A stretch of DNA of 64,000 nucleotides, taken from NCBI RefSeq assembly GCF_002954705.1, contig NZ_MSCO01000001.1, positions 2,031,248 through 2,095,247 on the forward strand. Reading direction: 5' to 3'. Of this stretch, positions 8,016 through 18,038 are shown in pieces. The notes under the pieces were generated by a model, which was not told the origin of the DNA, searched no databases, and worked only from the letters and a program-made list of their open reading frames with translations. This stretch comes from Aliivibrio sifiae (GTDB lineage Bacteria; Pseudomonadota; Gammaproteobacteria; Enterobacterales; Vibrionaceae). Positions within the stretch are counted from its first letter, which is position 1, and every line of letters begins with the position of its first letter. Both the position numbers and the translations under genes were made by a program.

Positions 8016-9974
8016 TTAAGCTTCCTGTTTTTTGTCTGTTTTACGAAAACGGTAACGTTTATCAGATAAAGCTAACATGCCGCCTATCGCCATAAATAAT
8101 GAACCAGCCCAAATCCAACGCACAAATGGTTTGTAATAAATACGCACAGCCCATGAACGGTTATCATCCAAGCGCTCACCCATTGCGATGTATAAATCAC
8201 GAGTAAAGCCACGATCAATCGCTGCTTCTGTCATCATTGAACCCGCTGTTTCATAAAAACGTTTTTCAGCATGAAGCGTGTTAATTGCTTTACCATCTAG
8301 CGTGATATCAAAGTCAGCCGTATAACCATCATAGTTAGGGCCATCAGTATCACGAACGCCTGCAAAGTAGAATTGGTAACCGTTCATTTCAATGTGCTCA
8401 CCTGGCGCTAAACGAACATCTTTTTCAATGCTGTAGTTTTGTACCATGGCAATACCAATAATAGTTACAGCTAGACCAATGTGCGCGAACATCATCGCCC
8501 AATGGCTGCGACCTAGTTTCGTAATACCTACAGAGAATGAATGGCGATGAGTTGCACGCTCGTACAATTCAAAACCGTGTAAAATCACAATCCAAATAGA
8601 CATCATCCAGCCAAGGTATGGCATGAATTGGAATCTATCGGCAAAGATAACCATGAAAATTGCCGCTAGTGGGATCGTAATCGCACCAGTAATTATCATG
8701 CGTTTTGCTAAATGACTTAAGTTATCGCGCTTCCAACGGATCAGAGGACCAATACCCATTAAGAAAGCGAACGGGATCATTAGCCATGCAAACAACATAT
8801 CAAAGAATGGTGCACCAATGGAAACTGAACCTAAACCAAGTTGTTTGTGAACAAGGGGTAATAAGGTACCAACAAGCACGACAACCAATGCTGTCATGAG
8901 AAGAATGTTATTCGCTAATAGCGCATTCTCGCGCGAAAACAGAGAGAAATTACCGCGCACTCTTACTGATGCTCCTTTTAATGCAAACAACAGTAATGAA
9001 CCGCCTATCACCATAACAAGGAAACCAAGTATAAACATGCCTCGCGCTGGATCTGAAGCAAAAGCATGAACCGATACTAAGATGCCTGAACGTACAAGGA
9101 ATGTGCCTAATAAACTTAATGAGAACGCTAAAATTGCGAGTAATACTGTCCACGCTTTAAACGTACCGCGCTTCTCTGTTACCGCTAATGAGTGCATTAA
9201 TGCGGTACCAGCTAGCCAAGGCATGAATGAGGCGTTTTCTACTGGATCCCAGAACCACCAGCCACCCCAGCCAAGTTCATAATATGCCCACCATGAACCT
9301 AGAGCGATACCTACCGTTAAGAATGACCACGCAGCGATAGTCCAAGGACGAGACCAACGAGCCCATGCAGTATCTAAACGACCAGCCATTAATGATGCGA
9401 TAGCGAAAGAGAAAGCAACCGAGAAACCAACATAACCCATGTATAGCATTGGCGGATGAATAATTAAACCCGGATCTTGTAGCAACGGGTTTAAATCACG
9501 ACCATCAATAGGGAAGAATGGTAGCGTACGCAAGAATGGGTTTGATGTAAGAATAATGAACAGTAAGAAACCGACGTTAATCCACCCCATTACAGCCAAA
9601 ACTCGTGCAACTGATTCTTGTGGCATGCCGCGGCTAAAGGTAGCAACGGCAACAGTCCAACCTGCTTGAATCAGAACCCAAAGTAATAGTGAGCCTTCAT
9701 GAGCCCCCCAAACTGCGGTTAAACGGTAATACCAAGGAAGTAAACTGTTTGAGTTACTTGCTACGTATTGCAAGGTGAAATCATTAATGTAGAACGCCCA
9801 CATTAAAATTCCGAATGATAAGCTGAGGAGTAAGAACATACCCCACGACAATGGTCTTGCACTTTGCATTAATGCTTTATTGCCACGGCTTGCACCGTAC
9901 ATAGGCAATATACTCAGTAGGATCGAAAGTCCTAAAGAAGCAATTAAGGCAAAATGACCGAGTTCTGCGATCAT
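8016..9974 (-). CDS. ccmF: Haem lyase subunit CcmF
   Basis: 652 aa polytopic membrane protein. The WWD haem-handling motif lies in [21 protein letters not shown], and the conserved histidines occur in flanking loops (for example [12 protein letters not shown] and [11 protein letters not shown]). Length is typical. It is the core of the CcmF/H/I complex that ligates haem from CcmE to apocytochrome CXXCH in the periplasm. It overlaps the ccmE stop by ATGA. Confidence 0.96.
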   Translation of the reverse strand: MIAELGHFALIASLGLSILLSILPMYGASRGNKALMQSARPLSWGMFLLLSLSFGILMWAFYINDFTLQYVASNSNSLLPWYYRLTAVWGAHEGSLLLWVLIQAGWTVAVATFSRGMPQESVARVLAVMGWINVGFLLFIILTSNPFLRTLPFFPIDGRDLNPLLQDPGLIIHPPMLYMGYVGFSVAFSFAIASLMAGRLDTAWARWSRPWTIAAWSFLTVGIALGSWWAYYELGWGGWWFWDPVENASFMPWLAGTALMHSLAVTEKRGTFKAWTVLLAILAFSLSLLGTFLVRSGILVSVHAFASDPARGMFILGFLVMVIGGSLLLFALKGASVRVRGNFSLFSRENALLANNILLMTALVVVLVGTLLPLVHKQLGLGSVSIGAPFFDMLFAWLMIPFAFLMGIGPLIRWKRDNLSHLAKRMIITGAITIPLAAIFMVIFADRFQFMPYLGWMMSIWIVILHGFELYERATHRHSFSVGITKLGRSHWAMMFAHIGLAVTIIGIAMVQNYSIEKDVRLAPGEHIEMNGYQFYFAGVRDTDGPNYDGYTADFDITLDGKAINTLHAEKRFYETAGSMMTEAAIDRGFTRDLYIAMGERLDDNRSWAVRIYYKPFVRWIWAGSLFMAIGGMLALSDKRYRFRKTDKKQEA

Positions 9975-10456
9975 TGACCTGTTCCTTGTTTTTGTTGTTC
10001 TGTGTATTGAAGTGGTTCATGCGTTTTCTTCATTGCTTCTGCAATTTCAGGTGGCATGTACTCTTCATCATGCTTAGCTAATACTTCGTGAGCCTTTACT
10101 GTGGTTGCATCAACAAGAACACCTTGTGCAACAATACCTTGGCCTTCACGGAATAAATCAGGAAGAATGCCGTTATAAATAACCGTCACTTCAGGACCAA
10201 TATCAGCAACTTTAAATGACACTTCAAGAGACTCGCTATCACGTTTAACAGTACCCGCGACAACCATACCACCAATACGAAGACGCTGACCTACCTCTGG
10301 TTTAGTACCGTCTGGCTTACCATTAACAAGTTCTGTTGGTGTATAGAATAAGTCCATATTTTGATTCAATGCATATAACATTAAACCAATCGTTGCACTG
10401 ACCCCAAAGAATAGAGCAAGGATCAATCCCAGGCGCTTTTTACGTCTTGGATTCAT
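9971..10456 (-). CDS. ccmE: Haem chaperone CcmE
   Basis: 161 aa. An N-terminal membrane anchor (about 9-29) follows a basic start (MNPRRKKR). A beta-barrel OB-fold domain ends in [13 protein letters not shown], with His129 as the covalent haem-binding residue and Tyr133 as axial ligand. It carries haem from CcmC to CcmF in the periplasm. The start overlaps the ccmD stop by four bases. Confidence 0.95.
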   Translation of the reverse strand: MNPRRKKRLGLILALFFGVSATIGLMLYALNQNMDLFYTPTELVNGKPDGTKPEVGQRLRIGGMVVAGTVKRDSESLEVSFKVADIGPEVTVIYNGILPDLFREGQGIVAQGVLVDATTVKAHEVLAKHDEEYMPPEIAEAMKKTHEPLQYTEQQKQGTGQ

Positions 10457-10659
10457 AGTGTGTTCTCCATAGTTTTTGCTTTTTTAATTCGTTCTTCTCG
10501 TGCCATTTTCTGCTCTATCTCTTTTAGCAATTGGCGACGCTTGCCTAAGCTAGAAAACAAAATCCAGAATAATGAGAGAAAAGTGGCGCCGAATGCGCCC
10601 CACACATAAGTGGCGTATCCACCCATGGCTAAAAAATCACTGAATGTATCAAAATGCAT
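10453..10659 (-). CDS. ccmD: Haem exporter accessory protein CcmD
   Basis: 68 aa: one transmembrane helix (about 16-34) with a conserved [15 protein letters not shown] start and a basic cytoplasmic tail. CcmD is a small stabilising subunit of the CcmABC complex that helps release holo-CcmE. It overlaps both ccmC and ccmE. Confidence 0.9.
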   Translation of the reverse strand: MHFDTFSDFLAMGGYATYVWGAFGATFLSLFWILFSSLGKRRQLLKEIEQKMAREERIKKAKTMENTL

Positions 10660-11405
10660 TACAATAATTCCTTTTTCTCAACTAACGCTCTAACCCAAGG
10701 ACGATGGCTCTCTTTTGCTAAAATTTCATTCCTAAAGCGAATAAGAGTCACAGAACCGAAGAAAGTTGCAAAGCCAATGATATTTAATAATAAAGGCCAC
10801 AACATATCGGCAGAAATGGAAGGTTTATCAAACTTAGTAATACTTGCACCTTGATGAAGTGTATTCCACCACTCTACAGAGAAATGAATAATTGGCAGGT
10901 TAATTACTCCTACAATCGCAAGAATACCCGCAGCACGAGCTGCAGTGCGTTGATCATCAAATGCACTATAAAGCGCCATAACACCTAGGTATAAGAAAAG
11001 AAGAATAAGCTCAGAAGTTAAACGTGCATCCCATACCCACCATGCGCCCCACATTGGTTTACCCCAAACAGCACCGGTTAGTAAAGCAATGAACGTGAAG
11101 ACAGCACCAATTGGAGCCATTGCCGCTGCAGCCATATCAGACAATTTTAATTGCCATACTAGACCAATAAATGCCGCAATTGCCATCGACATATAAGCGC
11201 CCATAGACAAAATAGCGGAAGGTACATGAATATAAATAATTCTAAAGCTGTCACCTTGCTGATAATCAGACGGTGCAAACGCTAAACCCCAGATAGTTCC
11301 AACGATTAGACTAATGATCGAAATCACCGCAAACCATGGCAACAGTGTGGTACTTAATTGATACGCTTTTTCTGGTTTAGCGTAAGGATGTAGCCATTTC
11401 CACAT
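10659..11405 (-). CDS. ccmC: Haem handling protein CcmC
   Basis: 248 aa with six predicted transmembrane segments. The WWD motif is visible in WGAWWVWDARLTSELILL, with conserved His in IYIHVPSAI and INLPIIHFSVEWWNTLHQ. CcmC attaches haem to CcmE on the periplasmic side. The gene lies between ccmB and ccmD in the usual order. Confidence 0.95.
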   Translation of the reverse strand: MWKWLHPYAKPEKAYQLSTTLLPWFAVISIISLIVGTIWGLAFAPSDYQQGDSFRIIYIHVPSAILSMGAYMSMAIAAFIGLVWQLKLSDMAAAAMAPIGAVFTFIALLTGAVWGKPMWGAWWVWDARLTSELILLFLYLGVMALYSAFDDQRTAARAAGILAIVGVINLPIIHFSVEWWNTLHQGASITKFDKPSISADMLWPLLLNIIGFATFFGSVTLIRFRNEILAKESHRPWVRALVEKKELL

Positions 11406-11447
11406 TGGTTTATCTCACTTACTCAAATATAAAAATTATAATTATGT

Positions 11448-12116
11448 TTATTGGACACTAACACGCAAAGCTGAACTAATTGCAAATGGCGTTAAGGTTG
11501 CGGAGCCCATAAAAAGAGCACCTAAAATAGCTAGTTGGCCATTATAAGCCATCCCTAGGCCTGCAGCATCAATCGCTGATGTCGCAAAGATTAGAACCGG
11601 GATATATAAAGGTAGAATCAATAAGCTTAGTAAAACGCCACCTTTTTGTAATCCTACAGTTAAAGCAACGCCAACAGCTCCAAGAAAGCTCAATGTTGGT
11701 GTTCCCAGTAATAGTGTTAAAACAATTGCTAACCAAGAATCAAAATCCAAAGATAATAAAATAGCAAGCAATGGGCTAATAATGATCAATGGCAAGCCAG
11801 TTAGCACCCAATGAGCAAAAACCTTAGCCAAAACTAATACTGACAACGGTGTCGGCATCAGCATCATCTGTTCTAATGACCCATCAGAAAAATCATCTCT
11901 GAATAATCGTTCTAAAGAAAGCAATGCGGATAAAAGTGCGGCAACCCACACAATCCCTGCTGCTATACGTGCTAAAAGCATCGGTTCTGGGCCAATACTT
12001 AATGGAAAAAGCGTAATAACGATGATAAAAAACCACAACGGGTTAAGAACATCGGCCTTACGACGAAACGCTATTAATAATTCACGTCGAATAATTGTTG
12101 TCATTGAAGTCAGCAT
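11448..12116 (-). CDS. ccmB: Haem exporter permease CcmB
   Basis: 222 aa, six transmembrane segments and the family motif DGSLEQMMLMPTPLSVLVLAK. It is the membrane subunit of the CcmAB ABC transporter that drives holo-CcmE release from CcmC. Its start is directly adjacent to the ccmA stop. A ~42 bp gap separates it from ccmC. Confidence 0.94.
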   Translation of the reverse strand: MLTSMTTIIRRELLIAFRRKADVLNPLWFFIIVITLFPLSIGPEPMLLARIAAGIVWVAALLSALLSLERLFRDDFSDGSLEQMMLMPTPLSVLVLAKVFAHWVLTGLPLIIISPLLAILLSLDFDSWLAIVLTLLLGTPTLSFLGAVGVALTVGLQKGGVLLSLLILPLYIPVLIFATSAIDAAGLGMAYNGQLAILGALFMGSATLTPFAISSALRVSVQ

Positions 12117-12731
12117 CTACTCACCTAACCTAATTTTTTTCAATTCATCACTGTCGGTGAATAAATCTTGGTGAGTGGTCAATAAAACGATACCGCCTTG
12201 TTTTGCATGGTCCATGAATAATTGCTCAAGCACTTTCACGCCCTGTTTATCAATCGCGGTTAGTGGCTCATCTAAAATCCATAATTTGTGATTACTTAAC
12301 CACAATCGAGCCAATGCAACACGACGTTGCTGCCCTGCTGATAACTGTCCAGCGGCAACATCTTCTCTTCCTGCTAAACCAACACGAGCTAATGCATCCC
12401 AAATTGCGGGTTCATCGTAATTATTATGCATTGATTGATAGAAGGCTAAATTCTCAAATGCAGTTAGCTCTCGCTTAACTCCAGTATGATGCCCAAGAAA
12501 AAGTAAATCAGAATGAAACTCTTCTCTGTGCTGCTTAGTTAATTCGCCATTCCAATAGATATCTCCTTCATCCGCATAACCTAACCCTGCAATAATACGA
12601 AGTAAGGTTGTTTTACCTGCACCATTTTGTCCTTCAATTTGAATCAGCTCACCACTAGATATGGTAAAACTTAGTTTTTCAAATAAAACACGTTCATCTC
12701 GAATACAGGTTACGTTGCGAATTTCTAGCAT
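12117..12731 (-). CDS. ccmA: Haem exporter ATPase CcmA
   Basis: 204 aa ABC ATPase. Walker A is [12 protein letters not shown], the signature is [13 protein letters not shown] (LSAGQ, usual for CcmA), Walker B is LWILDEP and the switch is TTHQD. It supplies ATP hydrolysis for CcmB and is the first gene of the ccm operon. In Vibrio the gene preceding ccmA is the last gene of the chemotaxis operon (the DUF2802 gene); here the two are pushed apart by the IS island. Confidence 0.95.
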   Translation of the reverse strand: MLEIRNVTCIRDERVLFEKLSFTISSGELIQIEGQNGAGKTTLLRIIAGLGYADEGDIYWNGELTKQHREEFHSDLLFLGHHTGVKRELTAFENLAFYQSMHNNYDEPAIWDALARVGLAGREDVAAGQLSAGQQRRVALARLWLSNHKLWILDEPLTAIDKQGVKVLEQLFMDHAKQGGIVLLTTHQDLFTDSDELKKIRLGE

Positions 12732-12921
12732 AACTGTCTATTGTTAAAAAATATTATCGGCATTCTAGCACAGCAAAAACCATGAAACTTAGATATAAAA
12801 CAAATCTATTTAGATAGATAAGTAAATAAGTATGTCCTTTCGTTTCATTTTTTTAATACCTTGTAATCTATAAGGGTATCAAATGGTTACTGAAAAGATA
12901 AGCGCATACTACTTTATGGCT
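12732..12921. other. ccmA upstream region
   Basis: This must hold the ccm promoter. A/T-rich -10-like sequences occur just upstream of ccmA but no -35/-10 pair stands out. No ORF or RNA gene was seen. Confidence 0.4.
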
Positions 12922-13096
12922 ATATCAATCGTAGTAAATAACTGTTCATCCTAGCAGGTTAAAATGCTCGATAACTGCGTTGAAGTTTTTGATTGTAGAA
13001 TAACTATTTATCAAAACTATTTGTTTAAAAGCAACGCCTTGTTCTCAAGCATTTTTCCTTCGCTATTTCTGGCCACTTACTTACTGTGATTGGTAT
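12922..13096. repeat. MITE-like repeat, copy 2 (inverted relative to copy 1)
   Basis: It is alignable along its whole length with the reverse complement of 3792-3953: shared blocks include TCCTAGC, GCTCGATAACTGCGTTGAA, TTGATTGTAGAATAACTA and CCTTGTTCTCAAGCATTT. It has an extra ~15 bp near its centre (CTATTTGTTTAAAAGCAA). The left end is degenerate (TATCAATCGTAGTAAATA); the right end is GTGATTGGTA. It lies between ccmA and the IS island. Confidence 0.8.
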
Positions 13097-13137
13097 TATT
13101 TTAATAATTTAAAAACAAACTGCTTTTCTCTGGACAT

Positions 13138-13158
13138 AAAAAAGCCCCTCAATATGAG
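13138..13158 (-). terminator. Distal half of chemotaxis-operon terminator, split by IS island
   Basis: Joined with 18039-18066, this restores a strong minus-strand terminator: AAGC-CCTC stem arms, loop ATATT, GAGG-GCTT, then six T. The 11-bp CTCAATATGAG at 13148-13158 is repeated at 18039-18049 as the target duplication. Confidence 0.8.
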
Positions 13159-14219
13159 TAATGCCACTCGCTTAAGGGCGAGTGCCATGTTTATTAGGAT
13201 ATTTGACTGCCTTTTTAAAAACTGCTCGGGGATATGGTTTCCTATTCCGTTTCTTGGGGAGAATAAGCCGTTTCCCACTTTCCCCTGAGAGCCTTTAAGT
13301 TTTTTGGTATCGCTCCTGGGCTTCGTGTATCACTCGCCCAAATCATCTCGTCCATAATTAAAAATAGTGCATTGATAAAGCTGATCCGCAGGGGCTCAAC
13401 TTCGTGCTGTTTAGCCATTTCAGCCTTACGATGTTGTAGCTGGTTAATATTCCCCATAACTCCTGATATACGCCAACTTTTTTACTGCTTGAGCTCTCCG
13501 TAACTGCGCTCGATTTCCCAACGCTCCCAATACACTTTAACCAATGTATCAAATGGGTAGCGTTCCGGGCATAGGCAAGAAGTAATAAAGCCTTTGATTT
13601 CACCCGTAGGCGTTGGGATAAGAAATAAGTCGAGCCTGCCACTTTTTATCAAGATAAGGAGCAAGCTTTTGAGCTTGTGGTGAAACGGGCATATCAATGA
13701 GATGATCATGTTCAGTATAACTCTCAACGATGTCATAACGCATCTTAGCCTTGATTGGTGTTAACCAAGGAGTGTTACTGCTTGCGCCACGCCAGGTGGT
13801 AAATAGCTCTGCAGAAGTGAACCCTCTATCAAAGAGTGTTAATGAATCATCAGGGGCTGAGCCCACTAGTTGTTGAGCATAGGATATTTCACTATTTGTC
13901 ACAGGCCCAAAAGCAGCATCAGAGACAAGATGGCTGCGTGTTGACATCAATGTTACCGCCAGCACACTCGGAAGCGATGCCCCTTTTTGAGCAAAGCCGA
14001 AGTGTTGATTTTCTTCTGTATTATGAGTTTTGAAATGTGTGCCATCGACATCTAAAGGAATATGTTTACTGAACACATCGATTGGACGTTCGTGGCAAAA
14101 CTCTGCGGTAATTTGTAACTCTTTTGAAAATTCAGACATAAAAAATCGGCCGTAACTTACGTTACGACCGATTATGAGGCCTCTGGAGGATCGTTCAAGT
14201 AGCTAAACGATCGGCATTA
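13159..14219 (-). mobile_element. IS4-family element, left copy, degenerate
   Basis: The ends are TAATGCCACTCGC (left) and TAATGCCGATCGT (right, read inward). Only ~1.06 kb is present, shorter than typical IS4-family elements (~1.4 kb), and the transposase lacks its N-terminal domain. Between the right end and the transposase ATG is a near-perfect hairpin (14145-14174), AATCGGCCGTAAC paired with GTTACGACCGATT. The same 111-bp right end is repeated at 17928-18038 with only a few differences. Confidence 0.8.
13172..14139 (-). pseudogene. IS4-family transposase, frameshifted and N-terminally truncated
   Basis: Reading from 14139, MSEFSKEL leads into the DDE domain: first Asp in LDVDGTHF, second Asp in LTLFDRGFTS, and the YREK signature in YWERWEIERSYGELKQ. 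The frame breaks near 13620 (after LISYP), near 13480 (just after GELKQ, with a small loss), near 13440 and near 13270. The last segment KRLILPKKRNRKPYPRAV and the stop at 13172-13174 are in a third frame. By comparison with the E. coli IS4 transposase, about 110 N-terminal residues are missing. It is not expected to be active. Confidence 0.85.
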
Positions 14220-14241
14220 CTAATTTTTTAGCGGCCTTTTT
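14220..14241. terminator. Half of a second terminator hairpin next to IS4 copy
   Basis: CTAATTTTTTAG followed by CGGCC and TTTTT reads as the loop, right arm and T tract of a hairpin whose left arm (GGCCG) would lie where the IS4 end now is. CTAA-TTTT-TTAG is the same kind of hairpin apex that forms the outer target duplication. It is probably the original terminator of the adjacent MCP gene. Confidence 0.5.
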
Positions 14242-14308
14242 AATTCTGACTACGGCTGTTATGGTAAATTAGTACTAAGTGTCGTTACGTTAAATCAACG
14301 AAAAAATG

Positions 14309-14320
14309 CCCCCCCCCCCC
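14309..14320. repeat. Run of 12 C
   Basis: An uninterrupted C12 tract 12 bp past the MCP stop codon, in non-coding DNA. Homopolymers this long are unstable during replication and in sequencing. Confidence 0.9.
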
Positions 14321-14332
14321 TTACAATGGGGA

Positions 14333-15955
14333 CTATGATTTATCCACCTTAAAAAATCCCAATTCAGCATTAAGCTCTTTCGTCACTTCGACTACCGATT
14401 CGTTGGCTTTAACTAAGTTGTCAACTCCTTCAATATTCTGCTGAACCAATACACTAATATTTTCAAGTTGATTAGAGATATCAGCGGTTACAGTACTCTG
14501 CTCTTCTGAAGCAGTAACTAAGATAGAGTTCACATCCGAAATGATCGATACCTTTTCGGATATAGCGTAAAACGATTGAATGAGTTGGTCTGTCGTGGAC
14601 TGAGTTAAGCTCATCAAATCCACATTTCGGCCCATTGATTCATCCGCTTGCTTTGATTGGTCTTGAAGCTGTGTAATTATTTCTTGAATATCAACCGTTG
14701 ATTGTTGAGTTTTCCCCGCCAACGCTCTAACCTCATCAGCGACAACAGCAAAACCTCGTCCTTGCTCACCGGCTCTAGCCGCCTCTATCGCAGCATTAAG
14801 AGCCAATAGGTTGGTTTGCTCTGAGATATTATTAATCACATCCACGACACTACTAATACTCTCCGAATGAGCTCTAAGTAAACTAACAATCGTCTGTGTT
14901 TCTGATATTGATTTAGATATCTGCTCGGTGGTGTCGGTGGACTTTTTAAGAGAGGTCTGACTCACCTGTATAATACCGTTTGCTTCCATTGCTAATTGCT
15001 CAGCTCTTTGAGCGTTGTCGGCAACGTCTCTTGCCGTTAAAGATATTTCTGTAGAAGCGGTTGCAATCTGCTCAGCATACGACAATTCATTTAAAGCGTT
15101 AGCCTGACTGATATCAATGAGACCAATAGACTGTTCTTGCTTTTGATTAATCGTCCACATATTGGAATTAACTTGAGATAAGGTAGCGTTCAGTTTCAAA
15201 GCTAAACTAGATAATGATTCAGAAATTGTATCTAATTCATTATTACTTTTTTTCAGTTTAACTTGAGATAAATCCCCTTCAGAAAGAGAGTTAATCCAAT
15301 TCAAAATTAAGGGTAAATTTCGAAACTCTCTCCTCATAATAAAGATCATAACAAAAACAAATAAAACACAAAACAAGACAACTCCCATCAAAGAACGCCA
15401 CACGCTACCTTCGATTTCTTTTCTTATGTCTTTAGTTTTAATACCATTACCCATGAACCAGCCCCATCCACTCGTTTTTAATGCAACACTGTTAACGTCT
15501 TCCACCAAGCCATTAGTAGTAAGTTCCCATGTATAATTTATTACGTCAGAGCCTCTCTTGTTAGAAAGGTTAGATATCAAGGCACTCTCAGTTTCCTGAC
15601 CTGAAATATCAGCAAATAGCTTACCTTGAAATTGAGGATCATTAGGCGTTGAGAGAAAACGTAACGATTCATCATCCCCTCTCGACGCAATCCAAACATA
15701 CTCAACATCCGAATAATCAATCCCCATCAAGATCTCTAAAGCAATATGTTTAGCTTGTGACTCGGACAAATAACCACTTTGCGTTAACTGCTCTAGTTTA
15801 GAGACTACTTGACCTTGTATATTTAAAATTTGTTCAACTCTAACTTTATTTTGCTCAGACAATAAGTTAAATGAAGAAAAGGCACCATACGAAACCAAAA
15901 TCACAGAAAGAGCAACACACAAAAACACCAACATTATTATTATTCTTTTAAGCAC
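14333..15955 (-). CDS. Methyl-accepting chemotaxis protein with periplasmic Cache-type sensor
   Basis: 540 aa from GTG 15955, chosen because AAGG lies 8 nt upstream and the product starts [10 protein letters not shown]; a GTG five codons earlier is in frame. Layout: TM1 (about 4-26), periplasmic sensor (about 30-185) resembling single Cache domains with [20 protein letters not shown] and GWGWFMGNG motifs, TM2 (about 185-207), HAMP (about 210-262), then a long coiled-coil signalling domain with the conserved tip [36 protein letters not shown]. It is intact, unlike every other ORF in the island. The ligand is unknown; the Cache type suggests a small organic acid or amino acid. No C-terminal CheR-binding pentapeptide is seen. 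It could feed the CheA/CheW system encoded next to it. Confidence 0.9.
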   Translation of the reverse strand: MLKRIIIMLVFLCVALSVILVSYGAFSSFNLLSEQNKVRVEQILNIQGQVVSKLEQLTQSGYLSESQAKHIALEILMGIDYSDVEYVWIASRGDDESLRFLSTPNDPQFQGKLFADISGQETESALISNLSNKRGSDVINYTWELTTNGLVEDVNSVALKTSGWGWFMGNGIKTKDIRKEIEGSVWRSLMGVVLFCVLFVFVMIFIMRREFRNLPLILNWINSLSEGDLSQVKLKKSNNELDTISESLSSLALKLNATLSQVNSNMWTINQKQEQSIGLIDISQANALNELSYAEQIATASTEISLTARDVADNAQRAEQLAMEANGIIQVSQTSLKKSTDTTEQISKSISETQTIVSLLRAHSESISSVVDVINNISEQTNLLALNAAIEAARAGEQGRGFAVVADEVRALAGKTQQSTVDIQEIITQLQDQSKQADESMGRNVDLMSLTQSTTDQLIQSFYAISEKVSIISDVNSILVTASEEQSTVTADISNQLENISVLVQQNIEGVDNLVKANESVVEVTKELNAELGFFKVDKS

Positions 15956-16064
15956 AGTATAGACCTTCACATAAATAAGCCCTATCCATAGTAAGACAGA
16001 GCAGGGATAGAGAGAACATTAACTTAAACACTCAATATAACCGTCATTGGAATGTAAATATCGC

Positions 16065-16876
16065 GGGGTTATTGCAAAAAATTCAGTTTAACGCCAAGAT
16101 CCCACAATCTTTCATATCATTTCGTAGTTAATGACCAATTCTGAATTTAAATGGAAACACTTTGCACCAGAAATTATACTTTGGTGTTTACGTTGGTATG
16201 GTTCAACACCAATGAGCTACGCAAATCTCAGTGATATGCTCGCAGAGCGAGGCATATCGGTTAATCGCTCCACTATTTACCGTTGGTTTATTGAGTATTC
16301 CCCTAAATTACGAAAAAAATTACGTCGTAATTATCAATTCATTAAAACCGACTCATCCTGGCAACTTGATGAAACTTACGTGAAAGTAAAGGGGAAATGG
16401 AACTATCTGTACCGAGCCATCAACAAGCAGGGGGAAACTTTAGACTTTTATTTCTCTCACAAGAGAAATAAAGAAGCGGCTTATCAACTCCTTAAACGTT
16501 GCTTGAGATATTATGACCAAGAACAACATCCCAAAACGTTAAATACAGATAAACATTCTTCATACGCGAATGCTATTGCCCGATTGAAGAAGGAAGGACG
16601 ACTACGAGAGGATGTGGAACAGCGGCAAGTTAAATGCCTCAATAATGGCATGAGTCCGATCATGCCCCCATTAAGAAGTTGATCGTGGCCGCCGGTGGTT
16701 TCAAACTGAGGAAGCTAGCCTAGTCAACCATTCAAGGATTTGAATCTTTGCGAATGTTGAATAAGGGACAGTTTGATTTCTGGTTACGTAATGATAAACG
16801 TGAAACCGTAGTACGGGAGAGATCCGCCTTCATGAATCGCTTATTCAATGTTGAGGTTGTTACCTAATTCTTGAAA
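16065..16876 (+). mobile_element. IS6-family element remnant (right end missing)
   Basis: The left end GGGGTTATTGCAAA resembles IS6/IS26 inverted repeats, which end in TTGCAAA, and lies 66 bp before the transposase start, the usual spacing. No matching right end is found: sequence breaks into the IS630 remnant about 10-20 bp after the transposase stop. The exact break between 16868 and 16884 is uncertain. Confidence 0.7.
16131..16867 (+). pseudogene. IS6-family transposase, frameshifted
   Basis: The first ~175 codons read well: FRWYG-like start (CLRWYGSTPMSYANL), helix-turn-helix VNRSTIYRWF, first catalytic Asp in SSWQLDETYVKVKGKW and second in LNTDKHSSYANA. Near 16650 one base is lost, so the NNGIESDH catalytic Glu region is out of frame. 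In the alternate frame APIKKLIVAAGGFK continues, is interrupted by a TAG at about 16720, and resumes as STIQGFESLRMLNKGQFDFW to the stop at 16865-16867. It is inactive. Confidence 0.88.
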
Positions 16877-17929
16877 AAGACCCTATGGACAGCATAGATA
16901 ATATTGATTTCAAAAAACTTGCCAGCCAACAAAAATCTATTCAAATGAAAATGCGATTACTCGCATTAGCTCACTTTAAAGATGGCTACTCCCGAACCCA
17001 AATCGCTAAGTTCCTCAAAGTAAGCAGGACAAGTGTAAATAAGTGGGTACAAACATTCCTTGCTGAAGGGCTTGAAGGACTCCACGAAAAACCAAGAACA
17101 GGTCGCCCAGCAGTACTCAACAACGCAGACAGCTAAGCCAGTTCATAAAATCATGTGCCGAAGATTCATCGGGAGGCAGATTAACTGGTACTGATATTCA
17201 TGCTTATATCGTGAAAGAGTTTGGTAAACATTATCACCCAGATTCTATCTACTATCTGCTTAATCAAATGGGCTTCTCTTTGATAACTTCACGCTCCAAA
17301 CATCCTAAACAATCCCAGCAAAATCAAGACGATTTTAAAAAAATTCAAAATTGAAACGATCCTTAAGATCCCCGGTCACATGAGTCTTGATAACGTTGAT
17401 GTCTGGTTTCAAGATGAAGCGAGGTTTGGTCAACAAAACACGACAACTCGACTTTGGGCTGAACGTGGTTCTAGACCAAGAGCAGTAAAACAACAGCAGT
17501 TTGAATATGCATATTTGTTTGGCTCAGTATGTCCTTCTAGAGGTATTGGCGAAGCAATGGTCGTTCCTTGGGTTAACCAAGATATTATGGTTGAGCACCT
17601 TGAGCAGATCTCCAAGGTGACTGAGAAAGGCCGCCATGCGGTGATCATCATGGATGGTGCAGGTTGGCATACAAATGACATTGCAGAGCAGTTTAGCAAT
17701 ATAAGTATCATCAAACTCCCGCCATATTCACCAGAGCTAAACCCAATAGAACAAGTGTGAGTTGGCTTAGACAACACTATCTTTCCAATCAGAGCTTTAC
17801 CGGCTATGAAGATATTGTTTCGAAAGTATGCACAGCATGGAATCGATTCTTGGAGAGTACAGATAGGGTCACTAAAATGTGCACGAGGGACTGGATTAAC
17901 CTGACCAGTTAATTTTCCAGATTGGTATA
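16877..17929 (+). mobile_element. IS630-family element remnant (left end missing)
   Basis: The right end is CCAGATTGGTA, joined at a TA to the IS4 sequence ACTTGTAACTC; the intact IS4 copy has TAATTTGTAACTC there, so IS630 inserted at a TA inside the second IS4 copy. The expected left end (TACCAATCTGG) is absent; the element runs straight into the IS6 remnant. A deletion removed both the IS630 left end and the IS6 right end, together with most of the second IS4 copy. Confidence 0.75.
16885..17912 (+). pseudogene. IS630-family transposase, multiply frameshifted
   Basis: An N-terminal HTH (MKMRLLALAHFKDGYSRTQIAKFLKVSRTSVNKW) reads to about 17130, where the frame shifts. The middle part (FGKHYHPDSIYYLLNQMGFS) is in a second frame to about 17350. 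The catalytic domain has Asp in WFQDEARFG, Asp in IIMDGAGWH and Glu in PPYSPELNPIEQ. One base is lost at about 17758 (EQV then SWLRQHYLSNQSFTGYEDI in another frame). The stop TAA is at 17910-17912. The complete DDE set is recognisable but split over at least three frames. Confidence 0.88.
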
Positions 17930-18038
17930 ACTTGTAACTCTTTTGAAAATTCAGACATAAAAAATCGGCCGTAACTTAGGTTACGACCGATTATGAGGCA
18001 TCTGGAGGATCGTTCAAGTAGCTAAACGATCGGCATTA
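17928..18038 (-). mobile_element. IS4-family element, right-end fragment
   Basis: 111 bp nearly identical to 14109-14219, including the first codons of the transposase (MSEFSKEL), the inverted-repeat hairpin before it and the terminal CGATCGGCATTA. It is flanked on the right by the outer target duplication. The rest of this copy was lost at the IS630 junction. Confidence 0.85.

Noticed and set aside
12754-12761. GCCGATAA upstream of ccmA (minus strand), a perfect sigma28 -10 box
   Set aside because: No TAAAG-like -35 box lies 11-12 bp upstream, and ccm genes are not expected in the FliA regulon; likely chance.
14309-14320. Phase-variable switch of the MCP by the C12 tract
   Set aside because: The tract is downstream of the stop codon and not upstream of the promoter, so it cannot switch the reading frame.
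16131-17912. Active IS6 or IS630 elements
   Set aside because: Both transposases are split by frameshifts and each element lacks one end.
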